64,000 nt of DNA from Streptomyces californicus (GCF_000717645.1 NZ_JNZZ01000011.1:153832-217831), one strand, 5' to 3'. Shown: positions 16,501 to 25,469, counted from the stretch's first letter. The notes: generated by a model not told the origin, from the sequence alone. Translations and numbers: made by a program.

Positions 16501-16949
16501 CTGGTCAGACCGCGAGGACCGCATCGCTCTGCGCGTGCGGCGGCATGGCCGTGCGGCGGGTGAACCAGTTCGTCCTCCAGGACGAGTTGTGGTGGGACTC
16601 GGAGTTCTCCTGCGGGTCCTGTGACACCCACCTGTGCGAACACGCCGGCCCGGGACCGGCACCTGATCACGTGCGCGAGGCTCTCCTCGCGGCGCACGGG
16701 CCTGCCAGGCTGCGGTTGGCCGGTGCGGTTCCCAGCCCCGTCCCCGCTCTGAAGGTCTTACGGGAGGTCACTGCGGCCTCGTTGTCGCGGGCCCGTGACC
16801 TGGTCGGGGAACTGAGCCGCGATGGCCTGGTGGGGACGTTGCCGGAGATGGAGTTCCTGATGGTCCGACTGCGGGCGCGTGGCGTCCCCGTCGACATCGA
16901 CGGGCCGCCGTGCCCCGGAGCCGCGTCCGGTGCCACGGGTCCCTCGTGA
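16497..16949 (+). CDS. Cys-rich protein with an L7/L12-C-like domain
   Basis: 150 residues from GTG. The N-terminal third has scattered cysteines (SLCACGGMAV, FSCGSCDTHLCEH) that could bind zinc. The second half, PALKVLREVTAASLSRARDLVGELSRDGLVGTLPEMEFLMVRLRARG, resembles the C-terminal domain of ribosomal protein L7/L12 and its stand-alone relatives. It forms a coupled pair with the preceding zinc-ribbon gene. A role as an immunity or accessory protein is possible, but nothing in the neighbourhood proves it. Confidence 0.62.
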   Translation: MTGQTARTASLCACGGMAVRRVNQFVLQDELWWDSEFSCGSCDTHLCEHAGPGPAPDHVREALLAAHGPARLRLAGAVPSPVPALKVLREVTAASLSRARDLVGELSRDGLVGTLPEMEFLMVRLRARGVPVDIDGPPCPGAASGATGPS

Positions 16950-16953
16950 TGGG

Positions 16954-17883
16954 ATGAGCCGCATGGGCGAACCGACTCTGCGTGACCGCATCGAGCTGTA
17001 CTACGCCACCGTGCCGTTGGGGTTCGCGGATGCGGAGGAGTTCGGGCCCCTGCGGCTCTTCGTACGGAAGGGGGAGGGCGCCCCGTACTACGGCGGCCCG
17101 AACCACGCGTACCCCGTCCCCGCCGGTCCGGCCCCCGTCTCCGCCGGTTCCGCTTCCGGTGGTCCCGCCACCTGTTCCGCTTCTTCCGGTCCTGTGGGCA
17201 CGGGCATCACCGCCGCCGATATCGCCCGCGTGCGCGCCCGGCAGCGCGAGCTCGGTGTGGCGGAGTCGTTCGAGTGGCTCGCCGAGGTGACACCGTCCCT
17301 GCGCGCTCTCGTCGAGGCGGCCGGGCTCCCGGTGGCGGAACGTCCGCTGATGGTTCTCGACCCGCACCACCCGCTCCCCCCGCAGCCCCTGCCCGAGGGC
17401 GTCACCATCCGGGTCCTGGACGCGGACGACCTGGGCCTGCCCGCCGTGCTCGCGCTCCCCCGGCTGGCCTTCGCGGACGTGGGTACGGCGGTCGGTCCGG
17501 CAGGCCGGGCCGAATTGGCGGCTGTGGCCGAGAAGCTCGTGGCGGACGGCACGGTGGAGACGATCCGCCCCACGCTCCTCACCGGCCACAAGGTCCTCGC
17601 CGCCGCCTTCGCCCCGGACGGCACGCCTCTCGCTGCGGGCCACTACCACCCGGCGCGGGGCATCACCGAGATCGGCGGGATCGGCACGCTTCCCACCGCC
17701 CGCCGCCAGGGCCTCGGCGCCGCGGTCATGGCGGCCCTGGCCACCCATGCCCGCGAGCACGGCGTGCACACCGTCTTCCTCGCCTACGCGGAGGCCGCCG
17801 TCGCCCGCATCTACGCCCGCCTCGGCTTCCGGCCGGCGGGCACCACCCTGCTCATCGCCGACCAGCCGGCCCGGGGACAGTAG
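16954..17883 (+). CDS. GNAT-family acetyltransferase
   Basis: 309 residues. The GNAT core is C-terminal (about 150-300): TEIGGIGTLPTARRQGLGAAVMAALATHAREHG is the acetyl-CoA pyrophosphate loop (Q/R-x2-G-x-G/A type). TVFLAYAEAAVARIYARLGFRPAG is motif B. The N-terminal half is a second, degenerate GNAT-like region with a Pro/Ser linker (residues 45-80). ATG 16954 is chosen; ATG 16963 is possible. The substrate is unknown. Confidence 0.82.
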   Translation: MSRMGEPTLRDRIELYYATVPLGFADAEEFGPLRLFVRKGEGAPYYGGPNHAYPVPAGPAPVSAGSASGGPATCSASSGPVGTGITAADIARVRARQRELGVAESFEWLAEVTPSLRALVEAAGLPVAERPLMVLDPHHPLPPQPLPEGVTIRVLDADDLGLPAVLALPRLAFADVGTAVGPAGRAELAAVAEKLVADGTVETIRPTLLTGHKVLAAAFAPDGTPLAAGHYHPARGITEIGGIGTLPTARRQGLGAAVMAALATHAREHGVHTVFLAYAEAAVARIYARLGFRPAGTTLLIADQPARGQ

Positions 17884-17957
17884 CCGTGGCGCGGTGGATC
17901 CGGCAGCGGTGAGCGCGCCGAACGCGTAACGGGAGCGGCACCCCCGCCGGCACCGGC

Positions 17958-18683
17958 TCACGGGCGGCGCGCGACGAAGACGAACTCCTTGCCCGGCCGG
18001 TCGGGTGCGTCGCGTACGTCCTCCACCGTGAACCCCTGCGCGGTCAACTCCGCCTCGCTCTCCTCCCGTTCGCGGAAGCGCAGCGTGGAGTCCGAGATCA
18101 GCGTCTCCCCGTCGGCGGCGAACACGTACGTCCAGCGGAACGACACCAGCGGCTCGTTCACCTCCGTCACCTCCACCCAGCTCTCGACCGCGCCGACGCC
18201 CGGGATCTGCGTCACGCGGCGGGACGCGTCGCGGTTCCAGCCCTCCCAGGCGCGCACGGCCGGGTTCCGGGTCTCGAAGACCAGGCGGCCGCCGGGCCGC
18301 AGCACTCCGTACGCGCCGCGCAGGGTCGCGCGCCACGCCTGCGGATCCGCGATCTCCTGGGCGACGTTCGCCGTCATGGTCGCCAGGTCCGCCCGCATCG
18401 GCGCAACGTCCGTGGCATCGCCGCAGATCCAGCGCACGCGCTCGCTCCCCGGTTTGGACCGCGCCACGTCGATCGACGCCAGGGCGGGATCGACGCCCAC
18501 GACGTCGAGCCCGCGGCGGGCCAGCAGCAGGGCGAACTCCCCTGTCCCGCAACCGATGTCGAGCACGCGGCGCGCCCCGAACTCCTCCGCCATCGCGTCG
18601 TACGCGTCGAGGTCGCCGCGGTCCGGGTAGAGGTGGTCGTAGATCGCGGCGAGCCGTGGATGCCCGAAGCATGCGTCAGCCAT
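17958..18683 (-). CDS. SAM-dependent methyltransferase
   Basis: 241 residues from ATG 18683 (MADACFGHPRLAAIYD), a start typical of this group. An in-frame ATG 60 bases upstream adds only weakly conserved sequence. Motif I is VLDIGCGTGEFALLLA, motif II is VVGVDPALASIDVAR, and ICGDATDV and VLRPGGRLVFETRNP follow. The C-terminal beta region (SWVEVTEVNEPLVSFRWTYVF) suggests a small-molecule substrate. It diverges from the ArsR-family regulator at 18794 and may be under its control. Confidence 0.85.
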   Translation of the reverse strand: MADACFGHPRLAAIYDHLYPDRGDLDAYDAMAEEFGARRVLDIGCGTGEFALLLARRGLDVVGVDPALASIDVARSKPGSERVRWICGDATDVAPMRADLATMTANVAQEIADPQAWRATLRGAYGVLRPGGRLVFETRNPAVRAWEGWNRDASRRVTQIPGVGAVESWVEVTEVNEPLVSFRWTYVFAADGETLISDSTLRFREREESEAELTAQGFTVEDVRDAPDRPGKEFVFVARRP

Positions 18684-18743
18684 GGGTCCGAACGTAGGGC
18701 CGCCGAGCCGGAAGGCCCACTCGTTTTCCTCGCCGGTCGCCAT

Positions 18744-18793
18744 GGTTCACAACATCTCTTTCGAAACAACTGTTGCAGGTTTAGTCTGCCCCC
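18744..18793. promoter_or_regulatory. Candidate operator before the ArsR-family/MFS operon
   Basis: This A/T-richer stretch holds CAAC-T-GTTG (18767-18775) and a further CAACA at 18750-18754. It immediately precedes the regulator's ATG and could serve both the regulator-transporter operon and the divergent methyltransferase gene. Confidence 0.45.
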
Positions 18794-19447
18794 ATGACCT
18801 CCTCGCCCGCGCCCCCCGACGACTCCGCCCCGGAAAGCACCGAGAACGCTGAGAGCACCGAGAGCACCGGGCACAGCGCCCGGCTCGACACCGCCAGGTT
18901 GCGCGTGCTCGCCCACCCGTTGCGCGTGAACGTGCTGACCCTGCTCCGCCAGCGCGGCCCGTCGACAGCGACCCGGATCGCCGAACAGCTCGGCATCAAA
19001 CCCGCCGCAGCCAGCTACCACCTGCGACGCCTCGCCGCGGGCGGGCTCATCGTGGAAGCGCCGGACCGCGGCACGGGACGCGAACGGTGGTGGAAGTCCG
19101 CGCACCACCAGTCGATCCACGATCCGGCCACCGAGCCCCCGGAGCAGCGCGAGGCCGGACGCGCCTACGCGCAGGCCGTCGCCCTCGCGTCCGTGGACCG
19201 CCTGCACCAGGCCGCCCAGGAGGTGCCGTCGCTGCCGGCGCAGTGGTACGAGGCCGCCGTGTACGCCGACTTCGCCCTGTGGCTGACCCCGGAAGCCGTC
19301 GACCGGATGCGCGCAGAGATCTTCGACGTGGTCGCCCGCTACCGGCACAGCGAGGCCGAAGCGCCGCCCGGGGCCTCCCCGGTGTCCCTGCAGGTGCAGG
19401 CGTTCCCCGTACCCGGCACCGTGGACCTGGACACGGGCGGCCGATGA
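18794..19447 (+). CDS. ArsR-family winged-helix regulator without metal cysteines
   Basis: 217 residues. The HTH at about 35-100 reads RLRVLAHPLRVNVLTLLRQRG, TRIAEQLGIKPAAASYHLRRLAAGGLIVE, RWWKSAHH. No cysteine is present in the sensing helix, so it is not an arsenite sensor. The C-terminal half, about 110 residues, probably binds an organic ligand. Its stop overlaps the MFS gene's ATG (ATGA, 19444-19447), making regulator and pump one coupled unit. Confidence 0.85.
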   Translation: MTSSPAPPDDSAPESTENAESTESTGHSARLDTARLRVLAHPLRVNVLTLLRQRGPSTATRIAEQLGIKPAAASYHLRRLAAGGLIVEAPDRGTGRERWWKSAHHQSIHDPATEPPEQREAGRAYAQAVALASVDRLHQAAQEVPSLPAQWYEAAVYADFALWLTPEAVDRMRAEIFDVVARYRHSEAEAPPGASPVSLQVQAFPVPGTVDLDTGGR

Positions 19448-20700
19448 CCTCCTACGACATGGCGGCGCCCGGAATACCCGCGTACCGGGACCTCAACGTC
19501 CTGCGCTGGCTCGCCGCCTACACCGCCTCCGTCATGGGCGACGTGGTGTACTTCCTCGTCCTTTCGTGGTCGGCCACGCGGGCGACCGGACCGTCGCAGG
19601 CCGGACTCGTCATCGCCACCGGGGCGTTGCCCCGGGCGGTGCTCATGCTCGGCGGCGGAGTACTGGCCGACCGGTTCGGGCCGCGCCGGGTGGCCGTCGC
19701 CTCCGACGCGACCCGCTGCGTCGTCATCCTCGCCGCCGCGTTGTCCGTGGTGCTGATGCCGCCGAGCCTCTGGCTGCTCGTTCCGGTGGCCCTGGTGTTC
19801 GGCGTGGTCGACGCGGTGTTCATGCCGGCGGTGGGCGCGCTCCCCCCGCGTATCACCGCCCCGGAGCAACTCGCCCGGGTCCAGGGGATGCGCGGACTGT
19901 CCATCCGGCTGAGCAATGCCGTGGGCCCACTCCTGGCGGGCGTCGCGCTCGCGGCCGGAGGGGCCGCGGGCGCGTTCGCGACCGCCGGCACGCTGTTCGC
20001 CCTCTCGCTGGCCGTCCTGCTCACCGTACGGGTGTCCGCTCTGCCGCCGACGGACCGACGAGCCGCCGGGCGGGCCGAGTTACGCGACGGGCTGCGCTAC
20101 GTCCGCCGTCACCGCGTGCTCGCGCCGCTGATCGCGGTGATCGGTCTGAGCGAGATGTGCTTCAGCGGCCCGGTCGCCGCCGGCCTGGTGCTCCTGGCGG
20201 ACGAACGCGGCTGGGGCGCCGCGGGCATGGGGTGGATCGCGAGTGCGTTCAGCGTCGGAGCCGCGGCCGCCGCGCTCCTCCTCACCGTGCGCGCACGCGT
20301 CCCGCGCGCCGGGCCCGTGTTGTCCGGCGCGTTGTGCGTCACGGCCGCGGGGGCGGTCGCCCTGGGACACGCACCGGCTCTCCCTTCCGCTGTGGCGTTC
20401 GGCGGGCTCATCGGGCTGGCCAACGGGATCACCGCGACGGTGACGGGCGCCCTGGTCCAGACGGAGACCGACCCCCGGTACCTGGGCCGGGTCACCTCGG
20501 TCACGACCCTGTGCTCCCTGGGCCTCGCCCCGGCGCTCTTCCCGCTCGTCGGTGTCACGGTGGCCGTGTGGGGCGCGGCGATGTTCTTCACCGTGTGCGG
20601 GGGCATCTGTCTGGTCGCGGCCCTGTTCAGCGTCTCCGCGCCCGCGCTGCGCCGGGCGGAACTCCACGGCCCCGGGACCGAACGGCCGCCGGAGCGGTGA
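19444..20700 (+). CDS. MFS drug-efflux-like transporter
   Basis: 418 residues with about 12 transmembrane segments. The loop 2-3 motif is LADRFGPRRVAVASD (G-x-L-a-D-r-x-G-x-k-x-x type). The body resembles the MFS_3/enterobactin-exporter-like group, with GVVDAVFMPAVGALPPRI and LVQTETDPRYLGRVTS. It is co-transcribed with and overlapping the ArsR-family regulator. Export of a toxic organic compound sensed by the regulator is the simplest reading; the substrate is unknown. Confidence 0.88.
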   Translation: MTSYDMAAPGIPAYRDLNVLRWLAAYTASVMGDVVYFLVLSWSATRATGPSQAGLVIATGALPRAVLMLGGGVLADRFGPRRVAVASDATRCVVILAAALSVVLMPPSLWLLVPVALVFGVVDAVFMPAVGALPPRITAPEQLARVQGMRGLSIRLSNAVGPLLAGVALAAGGAAGAFATAGTLFALSLAVLLTVRVSALPPTDRRAAGRAELRDGLRYVRRHRVLAPLIAVIGLSEMCFSGPVAAGLVLLADERGWGAAGMGWIASAFSVGAAAAALLLTVRARVPRAGPVLSGALCVTAAGAVALGHAPALPSAVAFGGLIGLANGITATVTGALVQTETDPRYLGRVTSVTTLCSLGLAPALFPLVGVTVAVWGAAMFFTVCGGICLVAALFSVSAPALRRAELHGPGTERPPER

Positions 20701-20879
20701 CCGTTCCCCTGTCGGCCTGCCCGGACCACCGGCCGATCGGCACGTCAGCAGCTCGGCACATCGGCAGGTCGGCAGGTCGGTCGGCAGCTCGGTCGCCCGG
20801 TGGGTCAGCCGGCCGACCGGCCGCACCCCCTCGCGCCCCGGACCTTGTCCGGGTGATCGTTCTGTTGGGAGGGTGAGGC

Positions 20880-21761
20880 ATGCAGACATCGCCGACCTTC
20901 GTCCTCGTCCACGGAGCCTTCGCGAACTCCTTCTCCTTCGCGCCGCTTCAAGCCGAACTCGCCCTGCTCGGGCACCGGTCGGCCGCGGTCGACCTGCCCG
21001 GCCACGGTTTCGGGGCCACCTTCCCCGCCGCGTACCAGACTCCGCAGGACCTCGTGGGCCTCGCCTCGGAGCCCGGGAGCATCAAGGGGGTCACGCTCGC
21101 CGACAACGTCGCCCGGGTGATCGAGGCCCTGGAGCGGGCCAGGCGGAACGGACCCACCGTCCTGGTCGGCCACAGCAGGGGCGGTGCGACCGTCACCGCC
21201 GTCGCCAACGCCCGGCCCGACCTCATCGACCGCATCGTGTACGTCTCCGCGTGGTGCCCCGTGGAGCTGGACGTGGCGGGCTACTACGCCGAACCGGAGA
21301 TGGCCGACGTCGACGCGGGCGCCTTCGCCTCCGCTCTTCTCGGCGACCCGGGCGAACTCGGCCTGCTGCGGGTCAACTTCCGCACAGCCGACCCCACGGC
21401 GCTCACCGCGTTCCGGCAGGCGTTCGCCGCCGACCTCACCGACGACGAGTTCCGCACCTTCCTCAACACCTTCCAGCCCGACGAGAACCTCGACGCCGGG
21501 ACGTCCGCCGACCGGGCGCAGGCCGCGACCTGGGGCACGGTGCCCCGGACCTACGTACGCCTGGCCGCCGACGCCAGCCTGCCGCCCGCCGTGCAGGACC
21601 GCATGATCCGGGAGGCCGACGCGCTCACGCCCGACAACCCCTTCGACGTGCACACCCTCGAAGGCGGCCACCTGCGCTGGCTGGTCCACCCGAAGCCCGC
21701 CGCCGAACTGCTCGCCGGTCTCGCGGATCTCACCGGTCCCACGGACCCGGCCGGGTCCTGA
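20880..21761 (+). CDS. Alpha/beta hydrolase
   Basis: 293 residues. FVLVHGAFANSFSF is the oxyanion region and VLVGHSRGGATVTAVAN the nucleophile elbow (Ser). A late His lies in LEGGHLRWLVHPKP; the acid is probably the Asp near DNPFDVH. It belongs to the esterase/haloperoxidase-like group. It lies 179 bp after the MFS gene, in a gap with TCGGCAGG-type short repeats (20755-20800), so it may have its own promoter. A hairpin follows. Confidence 0.88.
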   Translation: MQTSPTFVLVHGAFANSFSFAPLQAELALLGHRSAAVDLPGHGFGATFPAAYQTPQDLVGLASEPGSIKGVTLADNVARVIEALERARRNGPTVLVGHSRGGATVTAVANARPDLIDRIVYVSAWCPVELDVAGYYAEPEMADVDAGAFASALLGDPGELGLLRVNFRTADPTALTAFRQAFAADLTDDEFRTFLNTFQPDENLDAGTSADRAQAATWGTVPRTYVRLAADASLPPAVQDRMIREADALTPDNPFDVHTLEGGHLRWLVHPKPAAELLAGLADLTGPTDPAGS

Positions 21762-21802
21762 CGCCGGGTCCTGACGCCGGTCCCGCCCTCCGAGCCGTCA
21801 CC

Positions 21803-21830
21803 GGCCCGCCGCTCACGTGGGCGGCGGGCC
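21803..21830. terminator. Terminator between convergent genes
   Basis: GGCCCGCCG (21803-21811) pairs with CGGCGGGCC (21822-21830) around a 10-nt loop, between the alpha/beta hydrolase and the convergent zinc-ribbon gene. Confidence 0.65.
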
Positions 21831-21872
21831 GGGACCGGCCGCGTCAGGCAGACGCTCAACTCTCCCGGTGAG

Positions 21873-22229
21873 TCACGGAACTTCGGGGAGGGTCAGCGCC
21901 TTGGCGTACGGCATCCCCGCGCGTTCCGCGTACGTCATGCGCTCGCGGACCTCGAACAGCGTGCGCGGGCGGTATCCCGGGCCGCCGCAGCAGCTCTTGT
22001 GGAACCGGACACCCGCGTTCAACAGCACCGAGAGCGTCCGCCAGGCCGCCCGGTCGCGGCGCGGAGGCGCGGCGAACGCCGATCCCACGTGGATGAGCGC
22101 CCCGGCGCAGCGCGGGCACACCCGCGCCCGGCGCGGAGCGTGCGGCTCGTGCCGCACGGCGGGCTCGTAGGGCTGCTTGTACGAGGCCCGGCACGGCAGG
22201 CAGACGTACGAAGTTTTCGACGGCGGCAT
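21873..22229 (-). CDS. Zinc-ribbon protein of unknown function
   Basis: 118 residues with C-x2-C pairs in YVCLPCRASYK and RVCPRCAGALIHVG, giving one treble-clef or ribbon site. The later half has FHKSCCGGPGYRPRTLFEVRERM. Similar streptomycete proteins have carried misleading automatic names (such as DXP synthase); nothing in the sequence supports that enzyme. It is convergent with the preceding hydrolase. Confidence 0.7.
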   Translation of the reverse strand: MPPSKTSYVCLPCRASYKQPYEPAVRHEPHAPRRARVCPRCAGALIHVGSAFAAPPRRDRAAWRTLSVLLNAGVRFHKSCCGGPGYRPRTLFEVRERMTYAERAGMPYAKALTLPEVP

Positions 22230-22604
22230 GCCGCGATCGTAGGCGGCGTTCCACGGACGGCCCCAGCGGTTTTCGCCTCATCGGTTCACCTCATCGGCTT
22301 TTGCCCCACCGGCCTTCGCCTCACCAGGTTCGCCCCATCGGCTTCGACCCACCGGTTTTCGGCTTCGGCCCCGGAGCCCGCCCCTCTCGCCCGCTGGCCC
22401 TGCCCCGGTGGGACCCGCCCCCCCGGGCCCTCTCTGGGCCCTGCGCTGGGCCCTCTCTGGGCCCCGCCCTGGGTCTGTGGGCCCCTGACAGACCCGCCGC
22501 CTCCACCTAGCGTCTATGCGGGTAGACCCCCGCACCCGTCGCCCCGCACCCCCGTGCCCGTACGTGGCTCACCCCCACGCCCCGACCGCTTCGAGGGAGA
22601 TCCG
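22230..22604. other. Repeat-filled gap upstream of the M23 peptidase
   Basis: About 22270-22365 contains six drifted copies of a 13-16 bp unit on TTCGCCYCAYCGG. About 22427-22480 has four copies of CTCTGGGCCC-like sequence. The last 60 bases hold the leader and the ribosome site GAGGGAGA of the peptidase gene. Confidence 0.55.
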
Positions 22605-23615
22605 ATGTGCCAGTCCTGTGCGGCCTCCGCCGCTCCCGCCCCTCTGCACGCTGACGCGTCCGGCCCGTTCCGAGGGCTGTCCCGGCGCGGGCTGCTGGCC
22701 GGTGCGGGCCTCGGCGCCCTCGCCGTACACCTGCCGACCGGTAGCGCGGCAGCCACGGAACCCGAGGCGGCGGCGGAAGCCGAGGCAGCGGCGTCGGCCA
22801 GAAACGGGGCCTGGGCCTGCCCGGCCCTCGGGCGGTTCCCGGCCGGGGGACACTACGGCGCACCCCGGGGCGGCGCTTCCCACGCCGGGCAGGACGTCAG
22901 CAACTCCACCGGCACCGCCGTCCACGCGGCCGCCGCCGGCACGGTCGTCCGCCGCTCGTGGGGTGGCGGGCTGCCGGGCCGGACGGGCAACGCCCTGGTG
23001 ATCGCGCACGGCGGCGGCCAGTACACCTACTACGGGCACCTCAGCGCCTACCGCGTCGGGCTGAACGCCGAGGTCGGAGCCGGTCAGCGCATCGCCGACA
23101 TGGGCGCCACCGGCAACGTCACCGGCCCCCACCTCCATTTCGAGACGCACACCGGCCGCCTCGGCACGACGGTGAACCCGGTCTCCTTCCTGGCCGCCCG
23201 GGGCGTGGACCTGTCCGGCGGCTGGTCGCGGATCGACCCGGGGGCGAGCGGCGCGACGGTCGTCGTGATCCAGCACCTGATGAACCGACGCGGCTACGGC
23301 CTGGTCGTCGACGGGGCGTACGGTTCCGTCTCCGCCGACGCCGTCAAGCGGTTCCAGCGCTCCCAGGGGCTGACCGCCGACGGGCAGGTCGGCCCGGCCA
23401 CCTGGCCCGAGCTCGTGTACACGCTGCGGCAGGGCGCCGACGGCTCCCACGTCCGGGCGCTCCAGACCGCGCTGAACAAGCGCGGCGCCGGGCTGGCGGT
23501 CGACGGCGGGTTCGGGTCCGTCACCAGGAGCGCCGTACGCGCCTACCAGAGCGTCAACCGCCTGGTGGTCGACGGCGAGGCGGGCCCGGTGACCTGGCGG
23601 GCGCTCACCGGCTGA
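22605..23615 (+). CDS. Secreted M23 peptidase with two peptidoglycan-binding domains
   Basis: 336 residues. A Tat signal lies at about 25-45 (SRRGLLAGAGLGALAV). An M23/LytM domain follows (about 85-200) with zinc ligands in GASHAGQDVS (His and Asp) and GPHLHFETH (His), and the YYGHL strand. The C-terminal part has two PG_binding_1 repeats (IQHLMNRRGYGLVVDGAYG and LQTALNKRGAGLAVDGGFG), each ending in G-x-V-T/G-P-x-T-W. It is a wall-binding endopeptidase. The start is ATG 22605. Confidence 0.93.
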   Translation: MCQSCAASAAPAPLHADASGPFRGLSRRGLLAGAGLGALAVHLPTGSAAATEPEAAAEAEAAASARNGAWACPALGRFPAGGHYGAPRGGASHAGQDVSNSTGTAVHAAAAGTVVRRSWGGGLPGRTGNALVIAHGGGQYTYYGHLSAYRVGLNAEVGAGQRIADMGATGNVTGPHLHFETHTGRLGTTVNPVSFLAARGVDLSGGWSRIDPGASGATVVVIQHLMNRRGYGLVVDGAYGSVSADAVKRFQRSQGLTADGQVGPATWPELVYTLRQGADGSHVRALQTALNKRGAGLAVDGGFGSVTRSAVRAYQSVNRLVVDGEAGPVTWRALTG

Positions 23616-23632
23616 TCCGTTCGACGACGCGG

Positions 23633-23675
23633 GGCCCGCCGCCCCGCCCAGCAGACATGGGACGGGCGGCGGGCC
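23633..23675. terminator. First hairpin after the M23 gene
   Basis: GGCCCGCCGCCC (23633-23644) pairs with GGGCGGCGGGCC (23664-23675); 12-bp stem, 19-nt loop, 17 bases past the stop. Confidence 0.6.
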
Positions 23676-23741
23676 GCCCGACCGACGTGGGGCCCATGGT
23701 GACGCGTGGTGCCTCGCGGGGCCGCCCGGGAGGGCGGCAGT

Positions 23742-23781
23742 GGTCGGCCCTGAACGGTCCGGCGGCCGTTCAGGGCCGACC
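23742..23781. terminator. Strong hairpin terminator
   Basis: A perfect 16-bp stem (23742-23757 with 23766-23781) and 8-nt loop separates the M23 gene from the HAD gene. Confidence 0.8.
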
Positions 23782-23835
23782 GTGTCCCCCGCACCACCGT
23801 CGCACCACGGCGACGGCCACCGCAGGAGCCCCGGC

Positions 23836-24567
23836 ATGATGACACCCATGATCGACGCCCCCGACCCCGCCCGTTCGGCCGGCACCCGGGCCGCCGAACG
23901 CGCCCCCGCCCCTCGCGCCTTCGACGCCGTGCTCTGCGATCTCGACAACGTCGTCCGCTTCTACGACACCGCCCCGCTGGCCGCCCTGGAGCGGGCCGCC
24001 GGTCTGCCGGAGGGCACCACCGAGAGCGTCGCCTACGCGCCCGAGGTCGATCTCCCCCTGCTCCTGGGCCGGATCACCACGGACGCCTGGGTCGAGTCCA
24101 TCACCGCCGGGCTCACAGGCCGCGTGGGCGAGGAGCGTGCCCGCGCACTGGGCCGGGCCCTCGCCGACGCGCCGTTCCGGGCCGACGAGGAAGCCGTGTC
24201 GCTGCTGCGCCGGGCCAGGACCCATGTGCCGTTGGTGCTCGTCACCAACGCGACCCTCCAACTGGAGCACGATCTCGCCCTGTTGGGGCTGGCCGATCTC
24301 GCCGACGCGGTGGTGAGCAGCGCGGTGGAGCGGGTGGCCAAGCCCGATCCGGCCATCTACCGCATCGCGGCCGAGCGGGCGGGCGTACCGCTGGACCGGT
24401 GCCTGTTCGTGGACGACCGGCAGGAGAACGTCGACGCGGCGGCCGCCCTCGGCATGACCGGCGTCCTCTACCGCGAACCGGGCGACCTGCGACGGGCGTT
24501 GGGCCCGTGCGCGGAAGCGGCGGAGGCCACGGGGACGGCGGCCCCGCGCCCGGAAGGAGCGCGCTGA
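23836..24567 (+). CDS. HAD-superfamily hydrolase
   Basis: 243 residues behind AGGAG. Motif I is AVLCDLDNVVRFYD (nucleophile Asp and acid Asp), motif II LVLVTNAT, motif III the Lys in ERVAKPDPAIYR, and motif IV CLFVDDRQENVDAA. The cap is helical (subfamily I). It is likely a small-molecule phosphatase. The following phosphotransferase-like gene starts 2 bp past its stop and the pair is an operon. The substrate is unknown. Confidence 0.88.
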   Translation: MMTPMIDAPDPARSAGTRAAERAPAPRAFDAVLCDLDNVVRFYDTAPLAALERAAGLPEGTTESVAYAPEVDLPLLLGRITTDAWVESITAGLTGRVGEERARALGRALADAPFRADEEAVSLLRRARTHVPLVLVTNATLQLEHDLALLGLADLADAVVSSAVERVAKPDPAIYRIAAERAGVPLDRCLFVDDRQENVDAAAALGMTGVLYREPGDLRRALGPCAEAAEATGTAAPRPEGAR

Positions 24568-24569
24568 CC

Positions 24570-25469
24570 GTGGCCGGACCGAACGCGGCGGCGGGCGAGC
24601 CCGGGAAACGAAGGCCGGGGACACGGAACCCCGGGACACCGGACCCGGCAGCAGGCGAGGCCGAGGTCCTGGCGGGCGGGACGGCCAACGCCGGTGCCGT
24701 CCTCCGGCGCGGTGACGCCGTCGAGCGCCCCGCCCCGCCGCACGCCCACCTCCTCCACGCCCACCTCCGGGCCCTGCGCGACCGGGGGTTCGCGGACGTT
24801 CCCGTACCGCTGGAGGTCTCCGGGCGGCACGAGCGCCTCTCGTACGTCCCCGGCGAGGTCGCCGTCGCCCCGTACCCGGCCTGGGCCTGGAGTGACGCCG
24901 CCCTGCACTCCGTCGGGGCGTTGCTGCGGCGGATGCACGACACGGCGGCGGCCCTTCCGGCGGACCGGTCGGCGGGCTGGCCCACCGAACTGGCGGACCC
25001 CGAGCCGGAATCGGACCCCGAGCCGGTATCGGGCCCGGGCGGGGAGGCGGGCCCCGGGCCGGTGGTCTGCCACAACGACGTGTGCCTGGAGAACGTGGTG
25101 TTCCGGGACGGCCGCGCCGCCGCCCTCATCGACTTCGACCTGGCCGCGCCGGGCCGGCCGGTGTGGGACGTGGCCATGACCGCCCGCTACTGGGTCCCGA
25201 TGCGCGGGCGCGGCGGCCTCGACCCCGCGCACCGCCTGCGCGTGCTGGCCGACGGCTACGGGCTCGGACGGACCGGCCGGGCCGCGCTGCCTGGAGTGAT
25301 CGAGCAGGCCACCGCTGTGTGCCGGGCGTTCGTCGAGCGGCGGGTGGCGCAGGGGGACGCGGCGTACACGGCGGCGTACGAGGAGAGCGGGCGGGCGGTG
25401 TGGGACCGGCACCAGTCCTGGCTGACGGCCCACCGCCGTACTCTGACCACCGCCCTGCTCGCCGACTGA
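24570..25469 (+). CDS. APH/choline-kinase-like phosphotransferase
   Basis: 299 residues from GTG 24570; the ribosome site GGAAGGAG lies inside the end of the HAD gene. The catalytic loop is VVCHNDVCLENVVF (H-N-D-x4-N type) and the metal-binding motif is ALIDFDLA. The N-terminal lobe is short, and a Pro/Glu/Ser linker (PEPESDPEPVSG) interrupts the middle. This fold phosphorylates aminoglycosides, choline, fructosamines and similar alcohols. Pairing with a HAD phosphatase suggests metabolic repair or turnover rather than antibiotic resistance. Confidence 0.8.
   Translation: MAGPNAAAGEPGKRRPGTRNPGTPDPAAGEAEVLAGGTANAGAVLRRGDAVERPAPPHAHLLHAHLRALRDRGFADVPVPLEVSGRHERLSYVPGEVAVAPYPAWAWSDAALHSVGALLRRMHDTAAALPADRSAGWPTELADPEPESDPEPVSGPGGEAGPGPVVCHNDVCLENVVFRDGRAAALIDFDLAAPGRPVWDVAMTARYWVPMRGRGGLDPAHRLRVLADGYGLGRTGRAALPGVIEQATAVCRAFVERRVAQGDAAYTAAYEESGRAVWDRHQSWLTAHRRTLTTALLAD

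Noticed and set aside
24570..25469. Aminoglycoside-resistance phosphotransferase
   Set aside because: The APH fold is clear, but pairing with a HAD gene and lack of resistance context do not support that specific role.
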